Origin: Aerococcus sanguinicola
GTDB lineage: Bacteria; Bacillota; Bacilli; Lactobacillales; Aerococcaceae
Reading direction: 5' to 3'
NCBI RefSeq assembly: GCF_001543145.1
Contig: NZ_CP014160.1
Coordinates: 1,178,001 to 1,242,000, forward strand
DNA: 64,000 bases
The translations under genes and the position numbers were made by a program. The notes below the pieces were generated by a model. That model was not told the origin of the DNA. It did no database searches and saw only the letters and a list, made by a program, of their open reading frames with translations. The stretch's first letter is position 1; each line of letters begins with the position of its first letter. Positions 28,202-35,849 of this stretch are shown here, piece by piece.

Positions 28202-28864
28202 ATGACCGATATGACACAATTAAGCCTATTAGAACAACTGGGCGTCTACTACCAGGAAAACTTAAGCTATGTGGTGGGACAGTTCGGCCAACATTTCTTG
28301 ATGGCCATCTATGGTGTCCTCTTTGCTTGCTTGGTTGCTATTCCACTCGGCTTCTATATTGCCCGCCACCATCGCTTGGCGGATTGGGTGCTGGGTTTAG
28401 CCAATCTCATCCAAACCGTGCCCTCACTAGCTATGCTATCTGTTCTGATGTTGGCGATGGGCCTAGGGAGTAACTTGGTGGTCTTAACCATTTTCCTTTA
28501 TTCCCTCCTCCCCATTCTTCGCAATACCTATACGGGGGTCCGCAATGTGGACGCCGATATTATTGACGTTGGAATCGGTATGGGGATGACTAAGCTTCAG
28601 ATTATCTACAAGGTGGAACTTCCCCTGGCTATGTCGGTAATCATGGGGGGCGTCCGCAACGCCTTTATTACAGGGATTGGGATCGCCACCATCGGGACCT
28701 TTGTTGGGGCAGGGGGCCTGGGCGATATCCTCTTCCGCGGGGTCAATGCCTCAGACGGCACGAGTATTATCCTCGCTGCTGTTATCCCCATTGCTCTCAT
28801 GTCGATTGTTGCCGATTGGGGCTTAGGCCGGATCGAAAAAAGTTTAGACCCTAGTCAAAGATAG
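28202..28864 (+). CDS. opuCD: Osmoprotectant ABC permease (OpuCD)
   Basis: 220 aa membrane protein with the BPD permease core ([66 protein letters not shown]). It is the full-length paralogue of the broken opuCB and serves to show what the latter's C-terminus should look like. The ATG at 28202 follows GGGGGTGA by 7-8 nt; upstream in-frame starts lie within opuCC. It ends the transporter operon, followed after 9 bp by a DUF2179 gene. Confidence 0.92.
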   Translation: MTDMTQLSLLEQLGVYYQENLSYVVGQFGQHFLMAIYGVLFACLVAIPLGFYIARHHRLADWVLGLANLIQTVPSLAMLSVLMLAMGLGSNLVVLTIFLYSLLPILRNTYTGVRNVDADIIDVGIGMGMTKLQIIYKVELPLAMSVIMGGVRNAFITGIGIATIGTFVGAGGLGDILFRGVNASDGTSIILAAVIPIALMSIVADWGLGRIEKSLDPSQR

Positions 28865-28873
28865 GAGAATGCT

Positions 28874-29494
28874 GTGGACTATCATTTATTAATTAAAATA
28901 TTTAGTATTAACTTAGTTTATATTATGCTAAATACCATGCGCCTCTTGCTTTCTATGAGAGGTTATCGTTTCCCAGCCTCCTTCTTGGCAGTGATTGAGA
29001 TTACCATCTATGCGATCGGTTTGTCCATGGTCATGCAATACCTGGACCAGCCGGCCTATCTCTTGGCCTATGCCCTAGGTTTTGGGGTAGGTATTTACTG
29101 CGGGATGCTCTTAGAAGACAAGATTGCCTTGGGATATGCTGTGATCCAGATCTTCATTGCCAGTGACAACCATGCCCTGGCTGAGGAATTGCGGAACCGC
29201 GGTTATGGGGTGACGGTCCAGTCGGGCTACGGCCGGGATGGGGACCGTTTGATCCTCACTATCCTGACACCCCGTTCAACTGAACGGAAACTCTGCCGAA
29301 CTATTGAAGAGGTCGACGACCGGGCCTTTTATATCTCCTATGATGCCAAGTATATCCACGGTGGTTTCTGGACCAAGCGGGTGACCAAACTGCGCGTCCA
29401 GCGTGCCCATGAGGCTCTGGAAGACCAAGAACCCCTGGATCCTCGGACAGAACGGGTGAGCGAAGACGAGTTCGTTAATGATGAGGATAAATAA
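28874..29494 (+). CDS. DUF2179/UPF0316 membrane protein
   Basis: 206 aa. Two to three membrane helices near the N-terminus (about residues 5-25, 38-60, 65-85), then a cytoplasmic DUF2179 domain (VTVQSGYGRDGDRLILTILTPRSTERKLCRTIEE...AFYISYDAKYIHGGF). This matches the UPF0316 family, whose role is unknown; DUF2179 domains may bind nucleotides. GTG start with AGGAGA upstream. Its position 9 bp after opuCD suggests it belongs to the osmolyte operon. Confidence 0.8.
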   Translation: MDYHLLIKIFSINLVYIMLNTMRLLLSMRGYRFPASFLAVIEITIYAIGLSMVMQYLDQPAYLLAYALGFGVGIYCGMLLEDKIALGYAVIQIFIASDNHALAEELRNRGYGVTVQSGYGRDGDRLILTILTPRSTERKLCRTIEEVDDRAFYISYDAKYIHGGFWTKRVTKLRVQRAHEALEDQEPLDPRTERVSEDEFVNDEDK

Positions 29495-29508
29495 ATTATA
29501 AGCATGCG

Positions 29509-29548
29509 AAAAAAACCAGAGAAGGAAGTAACTTTCTCTGGTTTTTTC
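29509..29548. terminator. Intrinsic terminator after the opuC operon
   Basis: AAAAAACCAGAGAA pairs with TTCTCTGGTTTTTT around a 9-10 nt loop; T-runs on both strands. Confidence 0.93.
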
Positions 29549-29645
29549 TTGGAGTAAAGAAAGATTGGGAAGGCTAGCTTATCAACGCTCACTCGAAAGT
29601 CTTGAGTGGGGGTTAAAGTTTGGCGATCCACATGTGAAGGCTTCT

Positions 29646-29765
29646 CTTGTGGCTTGTGACTGATCAACATTAACTCCGAGCCCTTGACTGTGGCCTGGAT
29701 CCTGCCAAGCCACAGTCGCAGCCTGCTATTAGGTGTTGCCAGTCAGCAAGCCACACGCCTTCGAG
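29646..29765. repeat. Family D-like repeat upstream of queT
   Basis: GACTGTGGC (29686-29694) pairs with GCCACAGTC (29709-29717), flanked by TTGTGGCTTGTGACTG and CAGTCAGCAAGCCACA, which can also pair over a longer distance. It shares the TGTGGCTTG theme with 600-835. The stretch 29549-29645 shows nothing else I can name. Confidence 0.5.
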
Positions 29766-29782
29766 CCGATTGGGGATTGGTC

Positions 29783-29811
29783 TTGTCAAAAATCCATAAT
29801 TTCGCTATGAT
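29783..29811 (+). promoter_or_regulatory. queT promoter
   Basis: TTGTCA (29783-29788), a 17-bp spacer, TATGAT (29806-29811). Transcription would start near 29818, right at the first base of the riboswitch. Confidence 0.7.
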
Positions 29812-29819
29812 AAGTTCTG

Positions 29820-29859
29820 TGTTGTTCGAAACCCGCCAACATTAAAAAACTATGGGAGG
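29820..29859 (+). promoter_or_regulatory. preQ1-I riboswitch controlling queT
   Basis: P1 TGTTG (29820-29824) / CAACA (29837-29841), loop TTCGAAACCCGC, and an A-rich tail TTAAAAAACTAT follow the class I preQ1 layout. The loop CCC (29832-29834) can form the pseudoknot with GGG of the ribosome-binding site GGGAGG (29854-29859), so ligand binding would hide the site and shut translation. This is exactly where a queuosine-precursor importer would be expected to carry it. Confidence 0.85.
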
Positions 29860-29866
29860 AATTTTT

Positions 29867-30373
29867 ATGCAAAGTAAACACAATCAAGCCCTGGTGGTTA
29901 ATGCTTTAATCGCTGCGCTTTATGTCGCCTTGTATTTTGTGGCCCCGCAATTCGCTTATGGGCCGATCCAGTTTCGTGTGTCGGAAGGGCTCAATCACTT
30001 GAATGTCTACCACAAAAACTATAAGTGGGGTGTCGTTCTGGGCGTCTTCTTATCGAATTTCTATGGCTTTATGACGGGCCTAGGTTGGTATGATATTGCC
30101 TTTGGGACAGCCCATACCTTGATCAGTTTCTTGATATGCGATTGGATCTATCGTTACCTGAAGACAGATAAGCAGAAACTCGCCGCAACAACGCTGGTCT
30201 TTTCGACGATGATCTTTATTATCGCCTTTGAGTTGAACCTAGCCTTTGAATTACCTTTCTGGGCGACCTACGCTTCTCTCTTTGTCAGTGAAGTAATTAT
30301 CTTAGCTCTGACGGCTCCTCTGATCTATTTGATCAACAAACGATTAAATTTTGCTAAAATGTTTAACCGTTAA
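29867..30373 (+). CDS. queT: Queuosine-precursor ECF transporter S component QueT
   Basis: 168 aa, five to six hydrophobic helices. ALIAALYVALYFVAPQFAYGPIQFRVSEGLNHL at the N-terminus is the QueT (DUF988) signature. It is the substrate-specific part of an energy-coupling-factor importer for preQ1 or queuine; the shared ATPase and T components must be elsewhere. ATG at 29867 follows GGGAGG by 7 nt; a start at 29852 lies inside the riboswitch. Controlled by the preQ1-I element. Confidence 0.93.
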   Translation: MQSKHNQALVVNALIAALYVALYFVAPQFAYGPIQFRVSEGLNHLNVYHKNYKWGVVLGVFLSNFYGFMTGLGWYDIAFGTAHTLISFLICDWIYRYLKTDKQKLAATTLVFSTMIFIIAFELNLAFELPFWATYASLFVSEVIILALTAPLIYLINKRLNFAKMFNR

Positions 30374-30376
30374 AAA

Positions 30377-30418
30377 ATAAAGAAAAGACACGCTGGCTGG
30401 GCGTGTCTTTTCTTTATG
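30377..30418. terminator. Intrinsic terminator after queT
   Basis: ATAAAGAAAAGACACGC pairs with GCGTGTCTTTTCTTTAT, a 17-bp perfect stem with a 7-nt loop. Confidence 0.88.
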
Positions 30419-30463
30419 GGTGATGCTGCGCGAGGCAAGTTAGCGCAGGCTTAAGAGTATGGC

Positions 30464-31342
30464 TTATTTTTTGCTTTGGACGAAGGCATCGTAGTCCTTG
30501 ATGGGCTGTTCGTGGTCTGACCAGGCGGGGACATAGGTGCCATTTGAAACGGTTTTGATGAAGTCTGCTGTGTCTTGGCTTTGGAATTCATCAACGACCT
30601 TTTCTAGGACGGGGTCATCGGCCCGGTCGCGTTGGGAGACAATGCAAACCTTGTAGATATTAGGAGTAGTCTTAGGATCTTCCACATAGATGGCTTGATC
30701 TTGGCTGATACCAGTGTCTTGGGCACCTGAAGCTCCTGTAATCATTAGGTCGGCATCGGCCAGGCTGCGGGCGATCCCGTCTCCCTTCATCAGGATAAAT
30801 TGAATATTCTTAGGGTTTTCGGCAATGTCATCCAGGGTCTTTTGTCCAGATGTATCTCTTAGTTTGATTAAGCCGGCACGTTCAATTTCCAGGAGGCTGT
30901 GGTCTAGGTTGACTGGGTCATCAGGAATGGTGAACTTGGCGTTTTGAGGGATGTCTTCAACGGACTGGATTTTAGGATTAGCTGTGTAAATGCCGATTGG
31001 TGGGATATAAGAATAACCAATGGGGACTAGGTCAGTATTATGGGGTTGGTTGAATTCGGCGAGGAAGGGGATGTATTGGAAGACATTGAGGTCGATATCA
31101 TTTTCGGCAACAGCCATATTAGGTTGCACCCAGTCTGAAATGAGCTTGACCTCTAAATCGATTCCCTCCTTCTCCTTAAGTCGTCGGGCGGTATCCTGCC
31201 AGACTTCCTGGCTAAGCTGGTTGGAGACAGCTAAACTGACTTTCTTATTCTTACTTTCAGCAGTTTTCCCTTGCTGGCCGCACGCTCCTAAGAAGAGGGC
31301 CAGAATGGCTAGGCCTAAGACCAGAGCCTTGCTTCTTTTCAT
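30464..31342 (-). CDS. MetQ/NlpA-family substrate-binding lipoprotein
   Basis: 292 aa. The signal sequence MKRSKALVLGLAILALFLGAC ends in an LGAC lipobox. The body shows the NlpA fold: KVSLAVSNQLSQEVWQDTARRL, DIDLNVFQYIPFLAEFNQ (about 91-108), KFTIPDDPVNLDHSLLEIERAGLIKL, GDGIARSLADADLMITG. Family members bind methionine or related amino acids for a MetNI importer, but no metN or metI is adjacent, so it is an orphan binding protein here. The ATG at 31340-31342 has AAAGG nearby; a longer frame is unsupported. A perfect palindrome with GAACAAA arms lies 135 bp upstream. Confidence 0.88.
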   Translation of the reverse strand: MKRSKALVLGLAILALFLGACGQQGKTAESKNKKVSLAVSNQLSQEVWQDTARRLKEKEGIDLEVKLISDWVQPNMAVAENDIDLNVFQYIPFLAEFNQPHNTDLVPIGYSYIPPIGIYTANPKIQSVEDIPQNAKFTIPDDPVNLDHSLLEIERAGLIKLRDTSGQKTLDDIAENPKNIQFILMKGDGIARSLADADLMITGASGAQDTGISQDQAIYVEDPKTTPNIYKVCIVSQRDRADDPVLEKVVDEFQSQDTADFIKTVSNGTYVPAWSDHEQPIKDYDAFVQSKK

Positions 31343-31476
31343 CACAATCGACCTTTCTGTCTGTAGATTTATTGCCTCTAGTTTAAGCCCTTTCACAGGT
31401 CCCTTCAAGCTTAAAAGGAACAATCGATAGTTGCGACCTAGCTAAAAGGGGATAAGATCAAGCTTTATCAAAAATC

Positions 31477-31493
31477 GGAACAAAATTTGTTCC
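31477..31493. promoter_or_regulatory. Perfect 17-bp palindrome upstream of the MetQ-like gene
   Basis: GGAACAAA-A-TTTGTTCC, followed by another GAACAAA at 31501. Related imperfect sites stand upstream of LysR regulator 1 (16171-16189, 16247-16261). It is a candidate operator for that regulator. Confidence 0.5.
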
Positions 31494-31521
31494 TAAGAAA
31501 GAACAAAATATGTACTGTTAT

Positions 31522-31562
31522 AAGCAAAAAAACTGCGCCCTTACTGGCGCAGTTTTTGCTTA
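31522..31562. terminator. Intrinsic terminator of the GPH symporter gene
   Basis: AAGCAAAAA-CTGCGCC / GGCGCAG-TTTTTGCTT with a 6-nt loop; symmetric, so active on either strand. It closes the minus-strand symporter. Confidence 0.88.
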
Positions 31563-31571
31563 TAAAATATT

Positions 31572-32951
31572 TTACCGGCGGTTGGCTAAGATGGTAGCAT
31601 TCTCTTCGACACGCTTCTTATTCAGTGGATAGAGGAAGTAGAGAGAAGTAGCGAGTAAAATGGCGCCAACAGCTGGAGCTAGGCAAGTGATATTGTAGAT
31701 GCCTTGGGTGACCTCAGGCTCGAAGGCTGTGGCTGCAGAATAGCCAACCAGGGTCAGTAACCAACCGGCTAGACCAGATGAGGCAGCTTGGCCCATCTTA
31801 CGGGCGAATGAGTAAACGGAATAGATCATACCGTCTGACCGTTCATGGGTTTCCACTTCCGTTTGGTCGATGACGTCGGTGATCATGGCCCAGGTAATCA
31901 GCATGAAGCAGCCGATACCAGAATAAGCGAGGCCGTAGAAGGCAACGAAAACCCAGGCATTAGAAATCTGTAGGATGTAGGCTAGGATCAAGACCACGGC
32001 AGTGAAAAGGGCAGCACAGATACCGAGTTCCTTACGGCCGAGCTTGCTGGAGAGTTGGACCACAAAGGTGGATAAGATCAGAGTCGCTGCTGAACCCACA
32101 AAGGTTGCGGCGGCTTGGGCTTGGGTATTCCCGAAATAGTTAGGGAAGACGTATGGAAGCATGGCGCTCAAGGTTAATTGGGTGAGCAGTAAGCAGATGG
32201 AAGAGACTACAATCCCAATCAAGGCCTTGTTAGATGCCAGTTGATGGACCATATCAATGAAATCGAAACGCTCGGTTTTCTGTTCGATCTTCACCCGTTC
32301 CGTGGTTAGGTTGTAGCAGAGGGCGTAGCAGATAACTGCTAGGATCGAACAAACCGCTGCGGCAATTGCCATCCGGGTTCCCGAAAGGACTTGGGCGCCA
32401 CTAGGATCGTTGTAGTAAACCACGAGTGGGAGCACAACCCCGATGAAGGTTTGGGCTAGGGTAGCGCCAATGGTCCGCCAGGTGGATAGTTCAGCCCGGT
32501 GCTTAGGGTCAGCGGAGATGGCTGAAGCCATCGAACCAAAAGGAATATTGATGGAAGTGTAGAAGACAGATCCCCATAAGATGTATGTGAAGATCATCCA
32601 TCCAATCTTAAACCACATAGGCATATCCTGGAACCAGCTCGCATACATGAGAAAGGAAGCTAGAGCAACGGGACCAGCCATGCGGCGGATCCAAGGCAAG
32701 AACTTCCCAACTGGCGTTGGCTTGGTCCGGTCAACAATTTGCCCCATGGTCATATCTGTGAAGGCATCCACGATCCGAGCTCCGGCCATAATACCGCCGA
32801 CAATCCCGCTCGAGATTCCCATAACGTCTGTATAGAATTTCATCAAGAACATTGATGAAAGAATAAATGTAAAGTCGTTCCCGAAGTCCCCAAACATATA
32901 ACCAAGTTTGTCGGACATACCGAACGGCTTGGTGGCTGTTTTTTCTGCCAC
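31572..32951 (-). CDS. GPH-family sugar/glycoside symporter (2)
   Basis: 459 aa with about 12 hydrophobic segments. DKLGYMFGDFGNDFTFILSSMFLMKFYTDVMGI at the N-terminus and ARIVDAFTDMTMGQIVDRTKPTPVGKFLPWI (about 53-83) are the GPH signature. It resembles the beta-glucoside/melibiose carriers of lactic bacteria. The GTG at 32949-32951 was chosen because AAAGGAGG lies 7 nt upstream. No metabolic gene accompanies it. A truncated paralogue starts 175 bp upstream on the same strand. Confidence 0.88.
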   Translation of the reverse strand: MAEKTATKPFGMSDKLGYMFGDFGNDFTFILSSMFLMKFYTDVMGISSGIVGGIMAGARIVDAFTDMTMGQIVDRTKPTPVGKFLPWIRRMAGPVALASFLMYASWFQDMPMWFKIGWMIFTYILWGSVFYTSINIPFGSMASAISADPKHRAELSTWRTIGATLAQTFIGVVLPLVVYYNDPSGAQVLSGTRMAIAAAVCSILAVICYALCYNLTTERVKIEQKTERFDFIDMVHQLASNKALIGIVVSSICLLLTQLTLSAMLPYVFPNYFGNTQAQAAATFVGSAATLILSTFVVQLSSKLGRKELGICAALFTAVVLILAYILQISNAWVFVAFYGLAYSGIGCFMLITWAMITDVIDQTEVETHERSDGMIYSVYSFARKMGQAASSGLAGWLLTLVGYSAATAFEPEVTQGIYNITCLAPAVGAILLATSLYFLYPLNKKRVEENATILANRR

Positions 32952-33125
32952 AATAATTCCTCCTTTAAAACAAAAAATATAAAAATAAAGCATTAGTCAT
33001 TATAAGAGAAAATAATAGCTTTGAAAAGGGATTTTGATCAAACATGTGAAATTGGCAACAAATTAAATGAATTGTCAAGATAAAATGTGCAATTTAAACA
33101 ATTGCTTCACATTTATCAAGAACTT

Positions 33126-33332
33126 TTATAGCAGATATGGTTCTGTGATGGCATCAACGAAGCGAGCGGCTAGGAATAAGTTCCCAACTGTTGTCGGGTT
33201 AATCCCCCAAACTTCCGTATAAAAGACCATCAGGAACATACTTTGTAAGATAAAGGTCATGTCGTTGGCTAAGTCCCCGAACATGTACCCCAGCTTATCA
33301 CGCATGCCAAATGGTTTAGCATTTGTATTCAT
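33126..33332 (-). pseudogene. Truncated GPH symporter (N-terminal fragment)
   Basis: 68 residues from the ATG at 33330-33332. DKLGYMFGDLANDMTFILQSMFLMVFYTEVWGI matches residues 8-40 of the neighbouring symporter with many differences, so it is a paralogue rather than a recent copy. The frame stops after AARFVDAITEPYLL, where the conserved DP/DxxxG motif should continue, and no continuation is found in the following 170 bp. About 390 residues are missing. The AAAGGAATT ribosome site is still present. Confidence 0.85.
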
Positions 33333-33705
33333 TTTTATAATTCCTTTCTTCAAAAAAAGTGCATACACCTAGAAAATAAATAATGGCAAGTGTATGAAAA
33401 TAATAATATTTTACTAAGTAAAAAGCTGCCTCCTTCTCAGTTTCTTAAGCGCTATCATTAATAGATAAAACCCTATAAATAGAACTAGCTAATTGCCAGT
33501 AAGAGTATTATATATAAATTCCCACACAAATGAAAGCCCTTTTAAGTAAAAAATGCGGAAAAAACATTTCTAGCTTAGACTTTCACAAGAAAAATAAGGG
33601 GAAATGGGTTTATAGCAATATTTTGGAAATACAAGAGCCCGTAAATGATCAAAAAATGAGAACGATATTGTACTTTATGAGCAAGCAAGTTTAAAAAAGA
33701 AAAAA

Positions 33706-33719
33706 TGTAATCGCTTTTA
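33706..33719 (+). promoter_or_regulatory. cre-like CcpA site
   Basis: TGTAATCGCTTTTA matches the TGWAANCGNTNWCA consensus with one mismatch. It is about 370 bp upstream of the truncated symporter and about 25 bp before the -35 of the small-RNA candidate on plus. Between 33333 and 33705 I see only AT-rich sequence. Confidence 0.5.
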
Positions 33720-33751
33720 AAAAAGCCCTTTCATTTTTGATTAGCCTATGC

Positions 33752-33846
33752 TATAATTTTGATTGAGCAGTCGAAAGATTGCATCATCCTTTCATTTTTG
33801 TTTTTTCCTTTTTCATCTTTGCCAGCTTTGGCAAAGATGTTTTTTA
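33752..33846 (+). ncRNA. Candidate small RNA with C/U-rich body
   Basis: An extended -10 box, TGCTATAAT (33749-33757), is followed by about 80 nt without any ATG and then a strong terminator (CATCTTTGCC / GGCAAAGATG, 33814-33839, plus TTTTTT). The body is pyrimidine-rich (CATCCTTTC, TTTTTTCCTTTTTC), suited to pairing with Shine-Dalgarno sequences. The cre-like site just upstream suggests carbon control. Transcription has not been shown. Confidence 0.45.
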
Positions 33847-33849
33847 TTA

Positions 33850-33884
33850 TTAAAAAAGCCGAGATTAAATCCCGGCTTTAGATA
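33850..33884. terminator. Intrinsic terminator of the YnzC gene
   Basis: AAAGCCG-GATT and AATC-CGGCTTT form a stem with A-rich and T-rich flanks. It fits as the minus-strand terminator of the UPF0291 gene about 100 bp away. Confidence 0.7.
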
Positions 33885-33985
33885 AAAATATATACAAGTC
33901 ATGAAGGCTAGAAGCAACAATAAGCTGTTAGCTTCTAGTGAAAAAGACTTATTTCTGCTAACTTGTCCTAGTTTCTAGCAAACTT

Positions 33986-34237
33986 TTATTTGGATCCTGA
34001 TTGATCGTTTTGCTCGCCCCGGCGTTTGGCTTGGGCGTCTTTTAGTTTTTGTGGGGTGACATCGGTCCCTTCAGGATCAACCACCTTGGTGTTCATGAGG
34101 ACAGACCGGAAGTTTTCCCGGAATTGCTTAAGGTATTGGCTCCGTAATTTTTCTTGTTCGGCTGCTTCTTCTTTGGTAAGCGTGCCTTCTTTTTTCTTTT
34201 TGGCTAATTCGTTGATACGTGGTAGTAATTCGTCCAT
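33986..34237 (-). CDS. ynzC: DUF896/UPF0291 family protein (YnzC-like)
   Basis: 83 aa. DELLPRINELAKKKKEGTLTKEEAAEQEKLRSQYLKQFRENFRSVL is the family signature: two helices forming a hairpin, then VVDPEGTDVTPQKLKDAQ. YnzC homologues are short, soluble and of uncertain function, some linked to the SOS regulon. AGGAGG lies 7 nt before the ATG. Single gene, divergent from the following transport operon. Confidence 0.92.
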   Translation of the reverse strand: MDELLPRINELAKKKKEGTLTKEEAAEQEKLRSQYLKQFRENFRSVLMNTKVVDPEGTDVTPQKLKDAQAKRRGEQNDQSGSK

Positions 34238-34406
34238 GCTTAGACCTCCTTGTATAGACTTTCTTCCAATATACTGCCTCCTGTCTTAAAATGCAATTCT
34301 TTTGCTTCAAGGGGATTTTCGTGCTTTTAGCAAAATTTGGTAAAGCTTAAGCCCTTAATATGGTAGAATAAAAAAAGAAAAATAATTAGGAAGATGAGGG
34401 GAACAC

Positions 34407-35837
34407 ATGATCCATTCAAAAAAACTTTGGTGGGGACTAGCTGGCGGCTTAGCTGCGCTCCTAGTCCTCGGCGTACTCGCTTATAATGTTTTTTATGCGG
34501 CTAACTTCGGTGAGGAAGGAAGCGATACGAGCTACGAAACGGTCAAGGTCACGGAACAGGAACCGGTGACGGTTGATGGGAAGGCGAAATTGAAGACCGA
34601 CGATGCCTATTACTATAGCCGTGAAAAAGGAGACTTGGGGATTGTGAATGTTGCTGACGGCCAGCGGGTTAACAAGGGCGATGTTCTTTTCTCCTACCAA
34701 CAAGCTGAGGCCCAGTATAAGATTGACGATACCAAGCGTCAACTTAACCGCCTCTATGACCAACGCAACCGCCTGCAGAACCAGGCAGCCAGTCCCATGG
34801 CCAGTGTCAACCAGGCCTTCGTAGCCAGTCCGCTAGTTTCGGGTTTGGGAGCCTATGTTGCGACACCTGTGAACTTATCAGGAGCTGGTGTCGGAGCAGG
34901 ACAAGCTCCAGCTGCAAGTGATCCGAATTGTCCTCCAGCGGTTAGTGGTCAAGCTGGCCAAGCAGCTATTCCAGGTGCAGCTACTGACCAGGCTGTGGCA
35001 AGCCCAGGCCTAGCGGGTCAAGCCGGATCTGAAGCGGGAGGAACAGTACCATCTGGTCTAGAAACAGGCAGCCAAGCAGGTGGCATGGGAGATCTTCCGG
35101 CAGCCGGTGGTCAAGCTGGTGTGGATGAACAAGTTCGCCAGCTCAACCAACAGATTGAAGACTTGGAGATCCAGCTCAACCGGGCCCAAGCCCAGACTGA
35201 TAACCAGGTCAAGGCGCGGACGAGCGGTAAGGTCATCTATGACGCCAAGGGGATTACAGACTCAAGTGTGCCCCTAGTGCGGATTATCAGTGACGACATT
35301 TCTGTGACAGGGACCGTTGGCGAGTATGACTTCTACTTGCTCAAGGATGGACGCAAGGTAGACCTGACTGTTCCAGCCAGTGGTCAAAAGACAACGGGTG
35401 AAATTATCAGCTATGAAAACTTGCCAGCAGCTCCTGGCGAAGCCCCAAGTCTTGGTGGAGATGCAGGTGCTGCTATGGCCGGTCAAGCCGCCCAAGCCGC
35501 TGGTCAAGGGGGCGAGAGCCAATATCCTTTCACTGTTAAAGCTAAAGACAAGATCCAACCAGGCTTTAGCACTAAAGTTCACTTCAAATTACCTGGCTTT
35601 GTCCTCCCTAAAGAAGCCATTGTAGAGGACAAGGGTAAGTCTTATGTCTTTGTCTACCGCGATGGCAAAGTTAAAAAAGTCGAAGTCACGACTGCCAAGC
35701 AAGGCCGCCAAGAAGTGGTAACCAAGAATATCAAGGCAGGTGACGAGGTCATTAAGAATCCTGAAGGCCTCCAAGATGGCCAAGAAATTGACTTGGCTGA
35801 ATCAGCGGACAAAGCTGACGCAGAAAGTAAAAACTAG
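34407..35837 (+). CDS. MacA-like membrane-fusion (efflux adaptor) protein
   Basis: 476 aa. An N-terminal membrane helix (WWGLAGGLAALLVLGVLAYNVF, residues 8-29) is followed by a biotinyl-lipoyl half (GDLGIVNVADGQRVNKGDVLFSYQQ, about 72-96), a coiled-coil hairpin, the second lipoyl half (VKARTSGKVIYDAKGI, about 267-282) and a beta-barrel. It is the adaptor of a MacAB/YknXYZ-type exporter with the next two genes. It is unusual in having two low-complexity Ala/Gly/Gln-rich inserts: residues 130-250 between the hairpin helices, and a shorter one at about 345-372 (GGDAGAAMAGQAAQAAGQGG) in the barrel. ATG with GAGGGG upstream; 12 bp before the ATPase gene. Confidence 0.85.
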   Translation: MIHSKKLWWGLAGGLAALLVLGVLAYNVFYAANFGEEGSDTSYETVKVTEQEPVTVDGKAKLKTDDAYYYSREKGDLGIVNVADGQRVNKGDVLFSYQQAEAQYKIDDTKRQLNRLYDQRNRLQNQAASPMASVNQAFVASPLVSGLGAYVATPVNLSGAGVGAGQAPAASDPNCPPAVSGQAGQAAIPGAATDQAVASPGLAGQAGSEAGGTVPSGLETGSQAGGMGDLPAAGGQAGVDEQVRQLNQQIEDLEIQLNRAQAQTDNQVKARTSGKVIYDAKGITDSSVPLVRIISDDISVTGTVGEYDFYLLKDGRKVDLTVPASGQKTTGEIISYENLPAAPGEAPSLGGDAGAAMAGQAAQAAGQGGESQYPFTVKAKDKIQPGFSTKVHFKLPGFVLPKEAIVEDKGKSYVFVYRDGKVKKVEVTTAKQGRQEVVTKNIKAGDEVIKNPEGLQDGQEIDLAESADKADAESKN

Positions 35838-35849
35838 GAGGCAGAGGCC

